NCBI GenBank assembly: GCA_963777325.1
Contig: CAVZQE010000020.1
Location: forward strand, 444,257-508,256
Direction of reading: 5' to 3'
Origin: JAFAXA01 sp963777325
GTDB taxonomy: Bacteria > Pseudomonadota > Alphaproteobacteria > Acetobacterales > Acetobacteraceae
DNA length: 64,000 nucleotides
The notes below the pieces were generated by a model. That model had not been told where the DNA came from. It searched no databases and saw only the letters and a program-made list of their open reading frames with translations. The translations under genes were made by a program, and so were the position numbers. Position 1 is the stretch's first letter, and each line of letters begins with the position of its first letter. Below are positions 8,831 to 16,414 of this stretch, piece after piece.

Positions 8831-8895
8831 TATACGGAGATTGCCCGCCACTCGCGGCCAAACAATATGTGGTTCGCGGGCAAGGTCACCGTATA
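8831..8895 (+). promoter_or_regulatory. Long imperfect inverted repeat in the ctaA leader
   Basis: TATACGG and TTGCCCGC (8831-8837, 8841-8848) are mirrored as GCGGGCAA and CCGTATA (8876-8883, 8889-8895). This gives 15 paired bases with one small internal loop and a 27-base centre. It ends 9 bases before the chosen ctaA start and lies in the divergent region with the glycosyltransferase. It could be an operator or an RNA hairpin controlling ctaA translation; the function is unknown. Confidence 0.4.
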
Positions 8896-8904
8896 TGTAC
8901 GCGC

Positions 8905-10011
8905 ATGCCCTTCGACAGTCGCAATTTCGAGGCTTGCCCGGCCGCCGGCGTGCCTGTTTCCAAGACGCACGACCGGCTGGTCCCAGCCTGGCTGTTCTCA
9001 ATCGCCGGGATGATCTTTGTGATGATCGTCCTCGGGGGCGCGACCCGCCTCACGGGGTCCGGCCTGTCGATCATGGAGTGGGCTCCCGTCAGCGGAGCGC
9101 TTCCACCCGTCTCCCAGGCTGAATGGGAGCGGCTGTTCGCACTTTATCAGCGGATCCCGCAATACAAACTGCTCAATGCGGGTTTCGGGCTGGGGGGCTT
9201 CAAGCAGATCTTCTGGCTGGAATGGGTTCACCGTCTGTGGGGCCGGATGATCGGCGTCGCGGTGTTTCTGCCTCTGATCTGGTTCTGGGTGAAGGGTCGC
9301 ATCGGGCCGGCCCTGCGTTCTCGCCTCGCCGTGATCTTCCTCGTGGGCGCGCTGCAAGGCGGTGTCGGCTGGTTCATGGTGTCCTCCGGGTTCCTTCCGG
9401 ACACGACTTCCGTCTCACCCTACCGCCTGGTCGTCCATCTTGTGCTCGCCATACTGCTCTACAGTACTGTGCTTTGGACGGCGCTGAGTTGCGTTTCTCC
9501 GTCAGCGCCCGCAAGGCCAAGCGCAAAGGTGAGATCGCTGGCTCTCGCCTGTTGCGCCCTGGTCGTGCTGACGATGTGCGCGGGCGGCTTCGTCGCGGGA
9601 ACCCATGCCGGCCTGGACTACAATACGTTCCCCTTGATGGACGGCGCTTTGGTGCCGCCGGGCTATGCGCGTCTACAGCCATTCCTGCTTAATCTGACCG
9701 AGAACGTCGCCGCCGTGCAGTTCGATCACCGAGTTCTGGCAACACTGACCGCTCTCACGGCCCTGGGAACCGCGGCCGCGATTCTGTGGAGCGGCAAGCG
9801 CGGCCGCGCGCGGGGATGGGCGGTCGCCCTCGGCGCGACGGTCCTCCTCCAGTTCACATTAGGCGTTTTCACCCTTCTTTATGTCGTGCCCGTCCCGCTC
9901 GGGGTCGCGCATCAGGCGGGTGCGGTTCTGCTGCTGACGGCCGCGCTCGGCTGCCTGCACGAAGCCTTTGGCGCATCCGCGCGGCCGACCGCGCGAGGTG
10001 ATCCTTGCTGA
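8905..10011 (+). CDS. ctaA: Heme A synthase (COX15/CtaA)
   Basis: A 368-residue membrane enzyme that oxidises the C8 methyl of heme O to the formyl group of heme A for cytochrome oxidase. Visible marks are VLGGATRLTGSGLSIMEW after the first helix and four helix histidines as heme ligands (EWVHRLWGR, VVHLVLAILLY, VQFDHRVLATL, VAHQAGAVLLL). About eight membrane segments are seen. The ATG at 8905 gives a short cytoplasmic head; a GTG at 8869 and one at 8950 are alternatives, and no clear Shine-Dalgarno decides between them. The histidine kinase frame begins inside its last codons. Confidence 0.93.
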   Translation: MPFDSRNFEACPAAGVPVSKTHDRLVPAWLFSIAGMIFVMIVLGGATRLTGSGLSIMEWAPVSGALPPVSQAEWERLFALYQRIPQYKLLNAGFGLGGFKQIFWLEWVHRLWGRMIGVAVFLPLIWFWVKGRIGPALRSRLAVIFLVGALQGGVGWFMVSSGFLPDTTSVSPYRLVVHLVLAILLYSTVLWTALSCVSPSAPARPSAKVRSLALACCALVVLTMCAGGFVAGTHAGLDYNTFPLMDGALVPPGYARLQPFLLNLTENVAAVQFDHRVLATLTALTALGTAAAILWSGKRGRARGWAVALGATVLLQFTLGVFTLLYVVPVPLGVAHQAGAVLLLTAALGCLHEAFGASARPTARGDPC

Positions 10012-11981
10012 CTCCGCCCAACCATCGGAGCGCTGAAGCGCCAGACCGTCTCGTCCCCCTGGGGCCACCTCCCTGGGGTGAAGAGAGCGTTCTTTCGGGT
10101 GCGGCCGGGACCGCGCCGGCCACGCAATCGATCGGACTTGCGGGATTCGGCCCGAACCGCACGCTCACGATGCACAACCCGCAATTCGCGAAGGTGATGT
10201 CGCTGGAGCCGGGCTGGCTCCGGCGAGGGCTGCGCTTCTCGACGGTGATCCAGAAGCTGTCGCGCTCCGTGGAATACACGAACGAGGAGGGGCGCGCCTT
10301 TCTCGCCGCTCAGGTCTCGCTCGACCGCGCCGGAGCCTCCTGCCTGCGGCACACCCGCCCAGACGGTAGAAACATCGAACTTTCCTCGGAACCCCTGCCC
10401 GATGGCGGATGGCTTATGCTGGCCGCCGACATCACTCGCCTCGCAAGCGGCAACGGAGCCTTCGCGCATCGGGCGGAAATGCTCGACAGCATTCTCGCTT
10501 TCATCCCGCACGGCATCTGCGTCTACGGCCGCGACGGTCGGCTGACCATGTTCAACCGGGCTTATACCGAGATCATGAAGGGCGCGCCGGTCGCGATCGG
10601 CGACTCGATCGAGGAGGTCATTCGCCGTCGGGCCATCGCCGGCGAGTTCGGCCCCGGAGATCCGGATCAGATCATCCGCCGGCAGATGGGAAACGACCTC
10701 AGCCGGCCTCAGATCCGGCGGCGGAGACGGCCGAACGGAACGGCGATCGACGTGCGCACAGCACCGCTGCCGGATGGCGGGCACGTCAGGATCGTCACCG
10801 ACATCACCCTGCTGACCCAGGCCGAGGACGAGGTCGCCAAGCGTGCGAGCGAGATGGACACGATGCTTGCCAGCATCCGCCACGGCATAGTGCTCATGGG
10901 CCCCGACCACCGGGTGATCTTCAGCAACCCGATCGCGGCCGAGTTGCTAGGCCATCCCCCTGGGCTGCTCGTTCCCGGTCGCCAGCAGGCCGAGCTCGTC
11001 GACCACATGCTGGCCCGTGGCGAGTTTCTGGGCGAGCCGGACCCGATGGGGTACGCGCGCGAAAGACTCGAGATGGACCGGGACAAGCCGCATAGCAGCC
11101 GGCGGCGAACGGCGCTCGGGCGGGTGCTGGAGGTACGCTCCGACCCGGCACCCGGCGGGGGTTTCGTCATCACCTACACCGACGTCACCGAGGCGGAAGC
11201 CGCGGAAGCGGAGCTGCGACGGGCCAAGGCGGCCGCGGAGGCGTCGAACCAGGCGAAATCGCGCTTTCTGGCCACGATGAGCCACGAATTGCGAACTCCG
11301 CTTAACGCGGTCCTCGGCTTCTCCGAAAGCCTGATGCGGGAGTCGGGGGGAGCGCCCGACCCAGATCGGGTGTGCGAATACGCTCAGGAGATCAATGACG
11401 CCGGGCGCCAGCTGCTCTCCCTCATCAACACCATTTTGGACGTTTCGCGCATCGACGCCGGGCGCTTCGACCTCTCGGCCGATCGGGTGGAACTCGCACG
11501 TCTGCTGCACACATGCATCCGGCAACTCGATCAGGCGGCACGTGCGGCCGAGGTCTCGCTTTCCGTGCAACTGCCCGATAACTGTCCCGAAATCCGGGCC
11601 GACGAGCGCCGCTTGCAGCAGGTGATCGTGAACCTGCTCTCGAACGCCATCAAGTTCACCGGCGCGGGAGGCGCCGTCGTACTCTCCGCGTTGTGCAAGG
11701 ACGGCGGCACGATTGCCATAAAGGTCACGGACACGGGCATCGGTATCCCCCCCGGCGACCTTGATCGCGTTTTCCAGCCCTTCATTCAGCTGGACGCGAG
11801 TCTGACGCGAAGGTTCCAGGGCGCCGGACTCGGCCTATATGTGTCGAGGGCGCTGATCGAAGCGCAGGGCGGCAAGCTAATACTCGACAGCGAACCCGGT
11901 GTGGGTACCGTCGCCGAGATACGGCTCCCCCAGCCGTGCGCCAGCCCGGCCGCCGCCGACCGCGCACAGGAGACTCCATGA
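10005..11981 (+). CDS. PAS-domain sensor histidine kinase
   Basis: A 658-residue cytoplasmic kinase with no membrane segment. The TTG at 10005, with GAGGTG before it, overlaps the ctaA stop. Three PAS-like units are seen: about 45-145, about 160-280 (MLDSILAFIPHGICVYGRDG) and about 290-395 (MLASIRHGIVLMGPDHRVIF). The second and third are of the type found in alphaproteobacterial hybrid kinases. The phospho-acceptor His is about residue 427 in MSHELRTPLNAVLGF. The ATPase domain has NLLSNAIKFT and DTGIGIPPGDLDRVFQPF. No response regulator is adjacent, so its partner is elsewhere. The start is uncertain because the first 40 residues look unstructured. Confidence 0.88.
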   Translation: MLTPPNHRSAEAPDRLVPLGPPPWGEESVLSGAAGTAPATQSIGLAGFGPNRTLTMHNPQFAKVMSLEPGWLRRGLRFSTVIQKLSRSVEYTNEEGRAFLAAQVSLDRAGASCLRHTRPDGRNIELSSEPLPDGGWLMLAADITRLASGNGAFAHRAEMLDSILAFIPHGICVYGRDGRLTMFNRAYTEIMKGAPVAIGDSIEEVIRRRAIAGEFGPGDPDQIIRRQMGNDLSRPQIRRRRRPNGTAIDVRTAPLPDGGHVRIVTDITLLTQAEDEVAKRASEMDTMLASIRHGIVLMGPDHRVIFSNPIAAELLGHPPGLLVPGRQQAELVDHMLARGEFLGEPDPMGYARERLEMDRDKPHSSRRRTALGRVLEVRSDPAPGGGFVITYTDVTEAEAAEAELRRAKAAAEASNQAKSRFLATMSHELRTPLNAVLGFSESLMRESGGAPDPDRVCEYAQEINDAGRQLLSLINTILDVSRIDAGRFDLSADRVELARLLHTCIRQLDQAARAAEVSLSVQLPDNCPEIRADERRLQQVIVNLLSNAIKFTGAGGAVVLSALCKDGGTIAIKVTDTGIGIPPGDLDRVFQPFIQLDASLTRRFQGAGLGLYVSRALIEAQGGKLILDSEPGVGTVAEIRLPQPCASPAAADRAQETP

Positions 11982-13417
11982 CCCCGCTGACGATCACGGA
12001 CGAACTCTTCTTCGGTCATGCGGACGCGCGGCTGGACCGGCCGGAAGCCGACCGACTGCTTGCGGCGGCACTCGCCGGGAGCGATGACGGAGAGCTGTTT
12101 CTGGAGTATCGCGAGAGCGAGACCGTGTCGCTCGAAGACGGACGCATCCGCAGCGCCGGGTTCGATACCGCGACCGGCTTCGGTCTACGCGCGGTCGCGG
12201 GTGAAGCGACCGGCTACGCCCATGCGGCCGAGATCTCGGAGGAGGCGCTGAAGCGGGCGGCCGACAGCGTGGCCCCGGTCGCAGCTGGCCAGAGATCCGG
12301 CCCCGCCGATCCGCCGCGCATGACCAACGCGCGGCTCTATTCGAGCGCCAACCCGCTTCCAGCAATCCCGTTCGAGGCAAGAACCGCTCTGCTTGTCGAC
12401 ATCGACGCCTACGCCCGCGGCCTCGACGGGCGCGTCGTGCAAGTCATGGCCTCGCTCGGAGGCGAGTGGCAGGCGGTCCAGATCATGCGGCCGAACGGTG
12501 TGCGGGCTGCGGATCTTCGTCCGCTGGTGCGGCTCAACGTATCGGTCGTCGTGGAACAGGGCGGCCGGCGCGAGACGGGCAGTTTCGGCACGGGCGGCCG
12601 GTTCGGCTACGACCGGCTGATGACCGAGGTGGCGTGGCGCGAGGCCGTGGACGAGGCGTTGCGGCAGGCGCTCGTCAATCTGGACAGCCGGCCCGCGCCC
12701 GCGGGCGAGATGGAAGTGGTGCTCGGTCCCGGCTGGCCCGGCATCCTGCTGCATGAGGCGATCGGCCATGGGCTGGAGGGCGACTTTAACCGCAAGAAGA
12801 CGTCGGCCTTCGCGGGCCTGCTCGGACAGCGAATCGCGGCCAAAGGGGTCACCGTCGTCGACGACGGGACGCTTCCCGATCGTCGCGGCAGCCTCACGAT
12901 CGACGACGAAGGAACGCCGACAAACCGCACGACGCTGATCGAGGACGGCATCCTGACCGGCTTCCTCCAGGACAGGCTCAACGCACGGCTGATGAACATG
13001 CCGCAAACGGGCAACGGCCGGCGGCAGTCATTTGCGCACGCACCCATGCCGCGCATGACCAACACGATCATGCTCGGGGGCAAGCACGACCCGGATGAGA
13101 TGATCCGGTCCGTCAAGCGCGGGCTGTATGCCGTCAATTTCGGCGGCGGCCAGGTCGACATCACGTCCGGAAAGTTCGTCTTTTCGGCTAGCGAGGCTTA
13201 TCTGATCGAGGATGGCCGGGTCACGGCGCCGGTGAAGGGCGCGACCATCATCGGCAACGGCCCCGACGCGCTGACGAAAGTTCAGATGGTTGGCAGCGAT
13301 CCGGCCCTGGATCGCGGGATAGGCACCTGCGGCAAAAGCGGTCAGGGCGTGCCGGTCGGCGTCGGTCAGCCAACGCTCAAGCTCGCGGGACTGACGGTCG
13401 GCGGCACAGCCGGCTAA
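11978..13417 (+). CDS. tldD: Metalloprotease TldD
   Basis: A 479-residue subunit of the TldD/TldE(PmbA) protease, which processes peptides such as microcin B17 and CcdA in E. coli. The zinc motif HEAIGHGLEGD (HExxxH) is intact near residue 257, and the FGGGQVDITSGKFVFSASEAYLIEDG and TCGKSGQGVPVGVGQP blocks are those of the family. The ATG lies in an ATGA overlap with the kinase gene. No tldE/pmbA gene is in this window. Its 3' side is abruptly bordered by transposase remnants. TldD/E trims ribosomal peptide precursors in some bacteria, of interest given the repeat protein 2.2 kb away, but the link is speculative. Confidence 0.95.
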   Translation: MTPLTITDELFFGHADARLDRPEADRLLAAALAGSDDGELFLEYRESETVSLEDGRIRSAGFDTATGFGLRAVAGEATGYAHAAEISEEALKRAADSVAPVAAGQRSGPADPPRMTNARLYSSANPLPAIPFEARTALLVDIDAYARGLDGRVVQVMASLGGEWQAVQIMRPNGVRAADLRPLVRLNVSVVVEQGGRRETGSFGTGGRFGYDRLMTEVAWREAVDEALRQALVNLDSRPAPAGEMEVVLGPGWPGILLHEAIGHGLEGDFNRKKTSAFAGLLGQRIAAKGVTVVDDGTLPDRRGSLTIDDEGTPTNRTTLIEDGILTGFLQDRLNARLMNMPQTGNGRRQSFAHAPMPRMTNTIMLGGKHDPDEMIRSVKRGLYAVNFGGGQVDITSGKFVFSASEAYLIEDGRVTAPVKGATIIGNGPDALTKVQMVGSDPALDRGIGTCGKSGQGVPVGVGQPTLKLAGLTVGGTAG

Positions 13418-13442
13418 ACGCCTCCGCGGACGCCCTCCGAAA

Positions 13443-13478
13443 CTCCAGCACGACGCCTCGCTCGAGCAACAGCGCCCT
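13443..13478 (-). pseudogene. Small internal fragment of the IS110-type transposase gene
   Basis: The twelve codons on the minus strand read RALLLERGVVLE. This matches what follows ERTALINQ in IS110 transposases, i.e. the continuation of the fragment at 14825-15272. The IS3-type element sits between the two pieces. The similarity ends after this segment, and tldD stops only 25 bases further on, so the rest of the IS110 gene has been deleted. The match is short and rests on memory of the family consensus. Confidence 0.45.
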
Positions 13479-13481
13479 GTA

Positions 13482-13504
13482 CCGCCCCCGGTTGATGAGA
13501 CATC
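13482..13504 (+). repeat. Left terminal inverted repeat of the IS3-type element
   Basis: Reads CCGCCCCCGGTTGATGAGAC followed by ATC. It matches the inverted right end except for one substitution and two missing bases, consistent with an ageing copy. Confidence 0.6.
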
Positions 13505-13514
13505 TGTGGGCAGC

Positions 13515-14408
13515 CTACGCGGCGATCGCGACGGCTGAAAGCTGTTGCTGCCTGACGTCAGCTGGAGGGCGGTAATCGAGCCGCTGGATGAGCCAGGTGG
13601 TGTTGTAGATGTCGCGGAAGGCGAGCAGCGCGAGCCTGAGCTCCTCGACGGTGTTGAAGGTCCGGATCCAGAGCAGGTTCTCCTTGAGCGTCCGGATGAA
13701 GCGCTCCGCGCAGCCATTGCCCTCCGGCGCGCGGACGAACGCTGGCGAGCTCTGGATGCCCAGGAAGCGCATCTCTGTCTGCAAGGGATCGGACATGTAT
13801 TGCGAGCCGTGGTCGTGACGGACCGAGAGCCCGTGGGCGATATCCTTGGCGATGGCGCCGAAATGTCGCCGCACGCCTTGGCGCAACGCTCGAGCGCCTC
13901 GAATCGGGTGCCACGCCGGGCGGCATGGATGCCGACGCACTCGGCGTTGTGGTGGTCGACGGCAATGAAGACCGCGACCTGGCCTTCCGCGGTCCAGGTC
14001 GTGGTCATGTCGGTGCCCCACATTGTGTCGATGGTATCGGGAATGATGGTGCCATCGTGGTTGCGCGGTCCGCGCGGCTGACCGACCCGGCCGGGCGCCA
14101 GAAGATCGTTCTCGCGCATGAGCCGCAGCACGCGGCGCAGCGACGTGCGAATGCCGCCGATCCGCAACCGGGACCAGACTTTTCTGTGACCTTCGCCGTG
14201 AAAGGGGCTGTCGGAAAGGACACCACGAATCCGTTCCAGGAGGGCCGCATCCGGCATGGTGCCTACTGGACCGGTCCTCTGCCGCGTGGGCTCCGGCTGA
14301 CGGTGCCGATAGATGCTCGCCCGTGCTCGCCCGTGCCCTGCGCCAGATCCGGCAGACGCGCGCGAGGCCGTAGGGCTTGCGGCTGCTCGGGGACAGCTTG
14401 CGGCTCAT
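13515..14408 (-). pseudogene. IS3-type transposase OrfB (rve integrase), two frameshifts
   Basis: The protein is readable only by joining three frames. The start at 14408 (MSRKLSPSSRKPYGLARVCR) loses frame at a 10-base tandem duplication of GCTCGCCCGT (14315-14334). The next part (MPDAALLERIRGVLSDSPFHGEG, then WGTDMTTTW with the first catalytic Asp) loses frame again near 13887-13891, where one base is missing. The last part carries the second Asp (SVRHDHGSQYMSD) and the Glu (GNGCAERFIRTLKENLL), followed by an intact C-terminus. The D-D-E triad is complete but no single frame links it. The start overlaps orfA by ATGA. Confidence 0.85.
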
Positions 14409-14749
14409 CGCCTCGACTTCCGGCGGGCCAAAGGGCCGCTGTTGCCCTCCAGGAGGGCGATCTTTTGCTCCAGCAGCTCGCGCTCGAGCAGCATCTCGCC
14501 GAGCCGGACCTTGAGGCGGTCGCTCTCGCGCTCCTCGCCATTCATGGGCTTACTCGCCAGGCTGGCCTCGCCGCCTTCGAGGAAAGCGTCGCGCCAGCCG
14601 CTCAGCGTCGCCGCGGTCACACCAAGCGAGCGCGACACCGTGTCCAAATCCTCGCCCCGCAGGAGGCGCAGCACCGCGTCACGCTTGCGCTGCCGTGACA
14701 TCCGGCCGCCACGGCCAGCGCCCACGGTATCCGTCTGCTGTGTCGTCAT
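14405..14749 (-). CDS. IS3-type transposase OrfA (helix-turn-helix)
   Basis: A 114-residue protein starting at ATG 14749. It has the helix-turn-helix RDAVLRLLRGEDLDTVSRSL, then GVTAATLSGWRDAFLEGG, and a C-terminal Leu/Glu-rich helix (MLLERELLEQKIALLE) that would form the usual dimerisation coiled coil. The frame is intact, but its partner orfB is broken. In active members OrfA and OrfB cooperate in strand transfer. Confidence 0.82.
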   Translation of the reverse strand: MTTQQTDTVGAGRGGRMSRQRKRDAVLRLLRGEDLDTVSRSLGVTAATLSGWRDAFLEGGEASLASKPMNGEERESDRLKVRLGEMLLERELLEQKIALLEGNSGPLARRKSRR

Positions 14750-14784
14750 CGTCCATCCCTCTCGCGGATACCGTCCGCTTACGG

Positions 14785-14809
14785 GATGTCTCATTCAACC
14801 GTGGAGCGG
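14785..14809 (-). repeat. Right terminal inverted repeat of the IS3-type element
   Basis: On the minus strand it reads CCGCTCCACGGTTGAATGAG followed by ACATC, the inverted partner of 13482-13504. Confidence 0.6.
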
Positions 14810-14824
14810 AGGAGCCCTAAGTTA

Positions 14825-15272
14825 GTTGATCAGCGCCGTTCGTTCCGCCATCAGCCGGTCGCGCCCGATGCAGGGCCTGCACGTCGAGCTGCTCCTCGGC
14901 TTCAAGGGGCATGAAGCGCATCGTCGGCCGTATCGACGCCTCGGCGATCGCTTCCGCATCCCGATCGTCATTCTTTCGTGCCTTCACGTACGGCCGCACA
15001 TACTCGGGCGGCATTAGCCGAACCTGGTGCCCATACGCCTGCGCCGCTCGCCCGACGAAATGGGCACCACAGCACGCCTCCATCGCCGCATTGCACGCCG
15101 GCAGCTTGGTAGCGTCCGACAGCTTGGTAGCTTCCGGCAGCTTGGCCAGAAGCGCCGCCAAACCGTCGCGCGCAACCCGTCGTCGCCGCACCACCTTGCT
15201 GGCATTGTCCAACCCCACAACGCCGCAGCTGCTCTTTCCCAGCTCGACCCCGAGCACCGATATCGCCGTCAT
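14825..15272 (-). pseudogene. IS110-family transposase, N-terminal fragment
   Basis: About 150 codons of a normally 330-400-residue DEDD recombinase. Family marks are AMEACCGAHF with the Glu, MPPEYVRPYVKARKNDDRDA with the two Asp, RPTMRFMPLEAEEQLDVQ and ALHRAR. The first catalytic Asp is replaced by Glu (GVELGKSSC, residue 10). A 2-base loss near 14859-14866 shifts the frame just before the ERTALINQ segment, which is still readable in another frame. An extra 12 residues (PEATKLSDATKL) come from two copies of an 18-base tandem repeat at 15102-15137. The rest of the gene is cut off by the IS3-type insertion. Confidence 0.82.
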
Positions 15273-15607
15273 CCCGCCCTCTCTCGAAAGAGGCGACCCT
15301 GCCGAGGATCACCTCACGGAGGGGCGGGCCCTCCCATAATCACAGTAAAGCAGCGCTCGACGCGTGCCCGTTCTTCGGAGCAAGGCTGTTCCTTTTGTCG
15401 TCGACGCAAACCGCGCCGAACTGCTTTCCGAAATCTTTATCTCCGCATGGGAATAAGATTTTCGATTGACGCTTTACGATTTCACGCGTCAGTAACGTCA
15501 AAAATACGATAAATATCCGCTAACGTGGAAGTATCGGGACAGATGAGGCCGGGCAAACAGCCCGACCACACAATAACGAAGCATCTGAAACGAGAAGGTC
15601 CGAAGAA
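15273..15607. other. Non-coding region: IS110 left end and leader of the repeat gene
   Basis: About 335 bases without a supported gene. The part next to the transposase start corresponds to the non-coding end where IS110-group elements encode their bridge RNA; no fold was verified. From about 15430 the sequence becomes clearly more A+T-rich and includes TTGACG at 15466-15471, a possible -35 box with no good -10 partner. A GAGAAGG at 15592-15598 serves the repeat gene. Confidence 0.4.
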
Positions 15608-16315
15608 ATGTTCTCTGCCACCGACGCCCGCTGCTCCGCTCTGTCTCGCACCGTCGCCGACGCCGGCCGCGTCCGCCTCGGCGGCATGGCCCCGAGCCTC
15701 AAGATCGAGACGATTGCCGACGCCGGCCGCGTCCGCCTCGGCGGCATGGCGCCGAGCCTCAAGACCGAGACCGTCGCCGACGCCGGCCGCGTTCGCCTTG
15801 GCGGCATGGCGCCGAGCCTCAAGACCGAGACCGTCGCCGACGCCGGCCGCGTTCGCCTTGGCGGCATGGCGCCGAGCCTCAAGACCGAGACCGTCGCCGA
15901 CGCCGGCCGCGTCCGCCTCGGCGGCATGGCCCCGAGCCTCAAGACCGAGACCGTCGCCGACACCGGCCGCGTCCGCCTCGGCGGCATGGCGCCGAGCCTC
16001 AAGACCGAGACCGTCGCCGACGCCGGCCGCGTTCGCCTTGGCGGCATGGCGCCGAGCCTCAAGACCGAGACCGTCGCCGACGCCGGCCGCGTCCGCCTCG
16101 GCGGCATGGCCCCGAGCCTCAAGACCGAGACCGTCGCCGACGCCGGCCGCGTCCGCCTCGGCGGCATGGCCCCGAGCCTCAAGACCGCAACCGTCGCCGA
16201 CGCCGGCCGCGTCCGCCTCGGCGGCATGGCACCGAGCCTCAAGACCGCGACCGTCGCCGACGCCGGCCGCGTCCGCCTTGGCGGCATGGCACCGAGCCTC
16301 AAGATCGAGCGTTGA
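15608..16315 (+). CDS. Tandem 20-residue repeat protein with Gly-Gly units (unknown function)
   Basis: A 235-residue protein: a 17-residue head (MFSATDARCSALSRTVA), eleven copies of a 20-residue unit, and IER at the end. The unit is DAGRVRLGGM-APSLKTETVA. Copies differ by one or two residues (Ile for Thr, Ala for Glu, Thr for Ala). Other frames on both strands are also open because no unit contains a stop. This frame is preferred for two reasons: GAGAAGG stands 9 bases before the ATG, and most differences between copies (GTC/GTT, CTC/CTT, GCC/GCG/GCA) are silent only in it. There is no membrane helix or export signal, and one Cys. Each unit contains RVRLGG followed by Met, resembling a double-Gly cleavage point or a polyubiquitin junction. 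A multi-core peptide precursor, a repeat scaffold or a beta-solenoid are all possible. I do not recognise the family. Confidence 0.7.
   Translation: MFSATDARCSALSRTVADAGRVRLGGMAPSLKIETIADAGRVRLGGMAPSLKTETVADAGRVRLGGMAPSLKTETVADAGRVRLGGMAPSLKTETVADAGRVRLGGMAPSLKTETVADTGRVRLGGMAPSLKTETVADAGRVRLGGMAPSLKTETVADAGRVRLGGMAPSLKTETVADAGRVRLGGMAPSLKTATVADAGRVRLGGMAPSLKTATVADAGRVRLGGMAPSLKIER
15659..16312 (+). repeat. Eleven tandem copies of a 60-bp coding repeat
   Basis: Units start at 15659 and every 60 bases to 16259, with perfect 60-base register and no spacer; the last copy is 54 bases before the stop. Identity between copies is about 93-100%. Two variant types alternate (GTCCGCCTCG and GTTCGCCTTG), showing copying in blocks rather than one expansion. 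The high identity implies recent amplification or continuing homogenisation. Confidence 0.95.
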
Positions 16316-16414
16316 GCGCATCGCCCCCGGGCGAGTATGTCAGTCACCACTGGGGCGAGAGGAACCGGGTACAATCCGGCTCCTCTCCCAGCCCATTCCG
16401 AGCGAGGTGAAGGC

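Larger units (their letters stand above)
13480..14824 (-). mobile_element. Decayed IS3-family insertion sequence
   Basis: A roughly 1.34-kb element with two transposase frames on the minus strand (orfA, orfB) and related ends. A left end at 13482-13504 and a right end at 14785-14809 share, as inverted copies, CCGC-CC-CGGTTGA-TGAGACATC with one mismatch and two single-base gaps. Outer limits are approximate and were set where IS110 similarity resumes on each side. No clean target duplication was found. orfB has two frameshifts, so the element cannot move by itself. Confidence 0.75.

Noticed and set aside
10005..11981. Hybrid histidine kinase with a receiver domain
   Set aside because: The protein ends right after the ATPase domain; no receiver motif follows.
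15659..16312. CRISPR array
   Set aside because: The repeats are contiguous 60-mers without variable spacers and form a coding frame; no cas genes are near.
16313..16334. Rho-independent terminator after the repeat gene (CGCCCCCGGGCG)
   Set aside because: The stem is very short with no real loop and no T-run.
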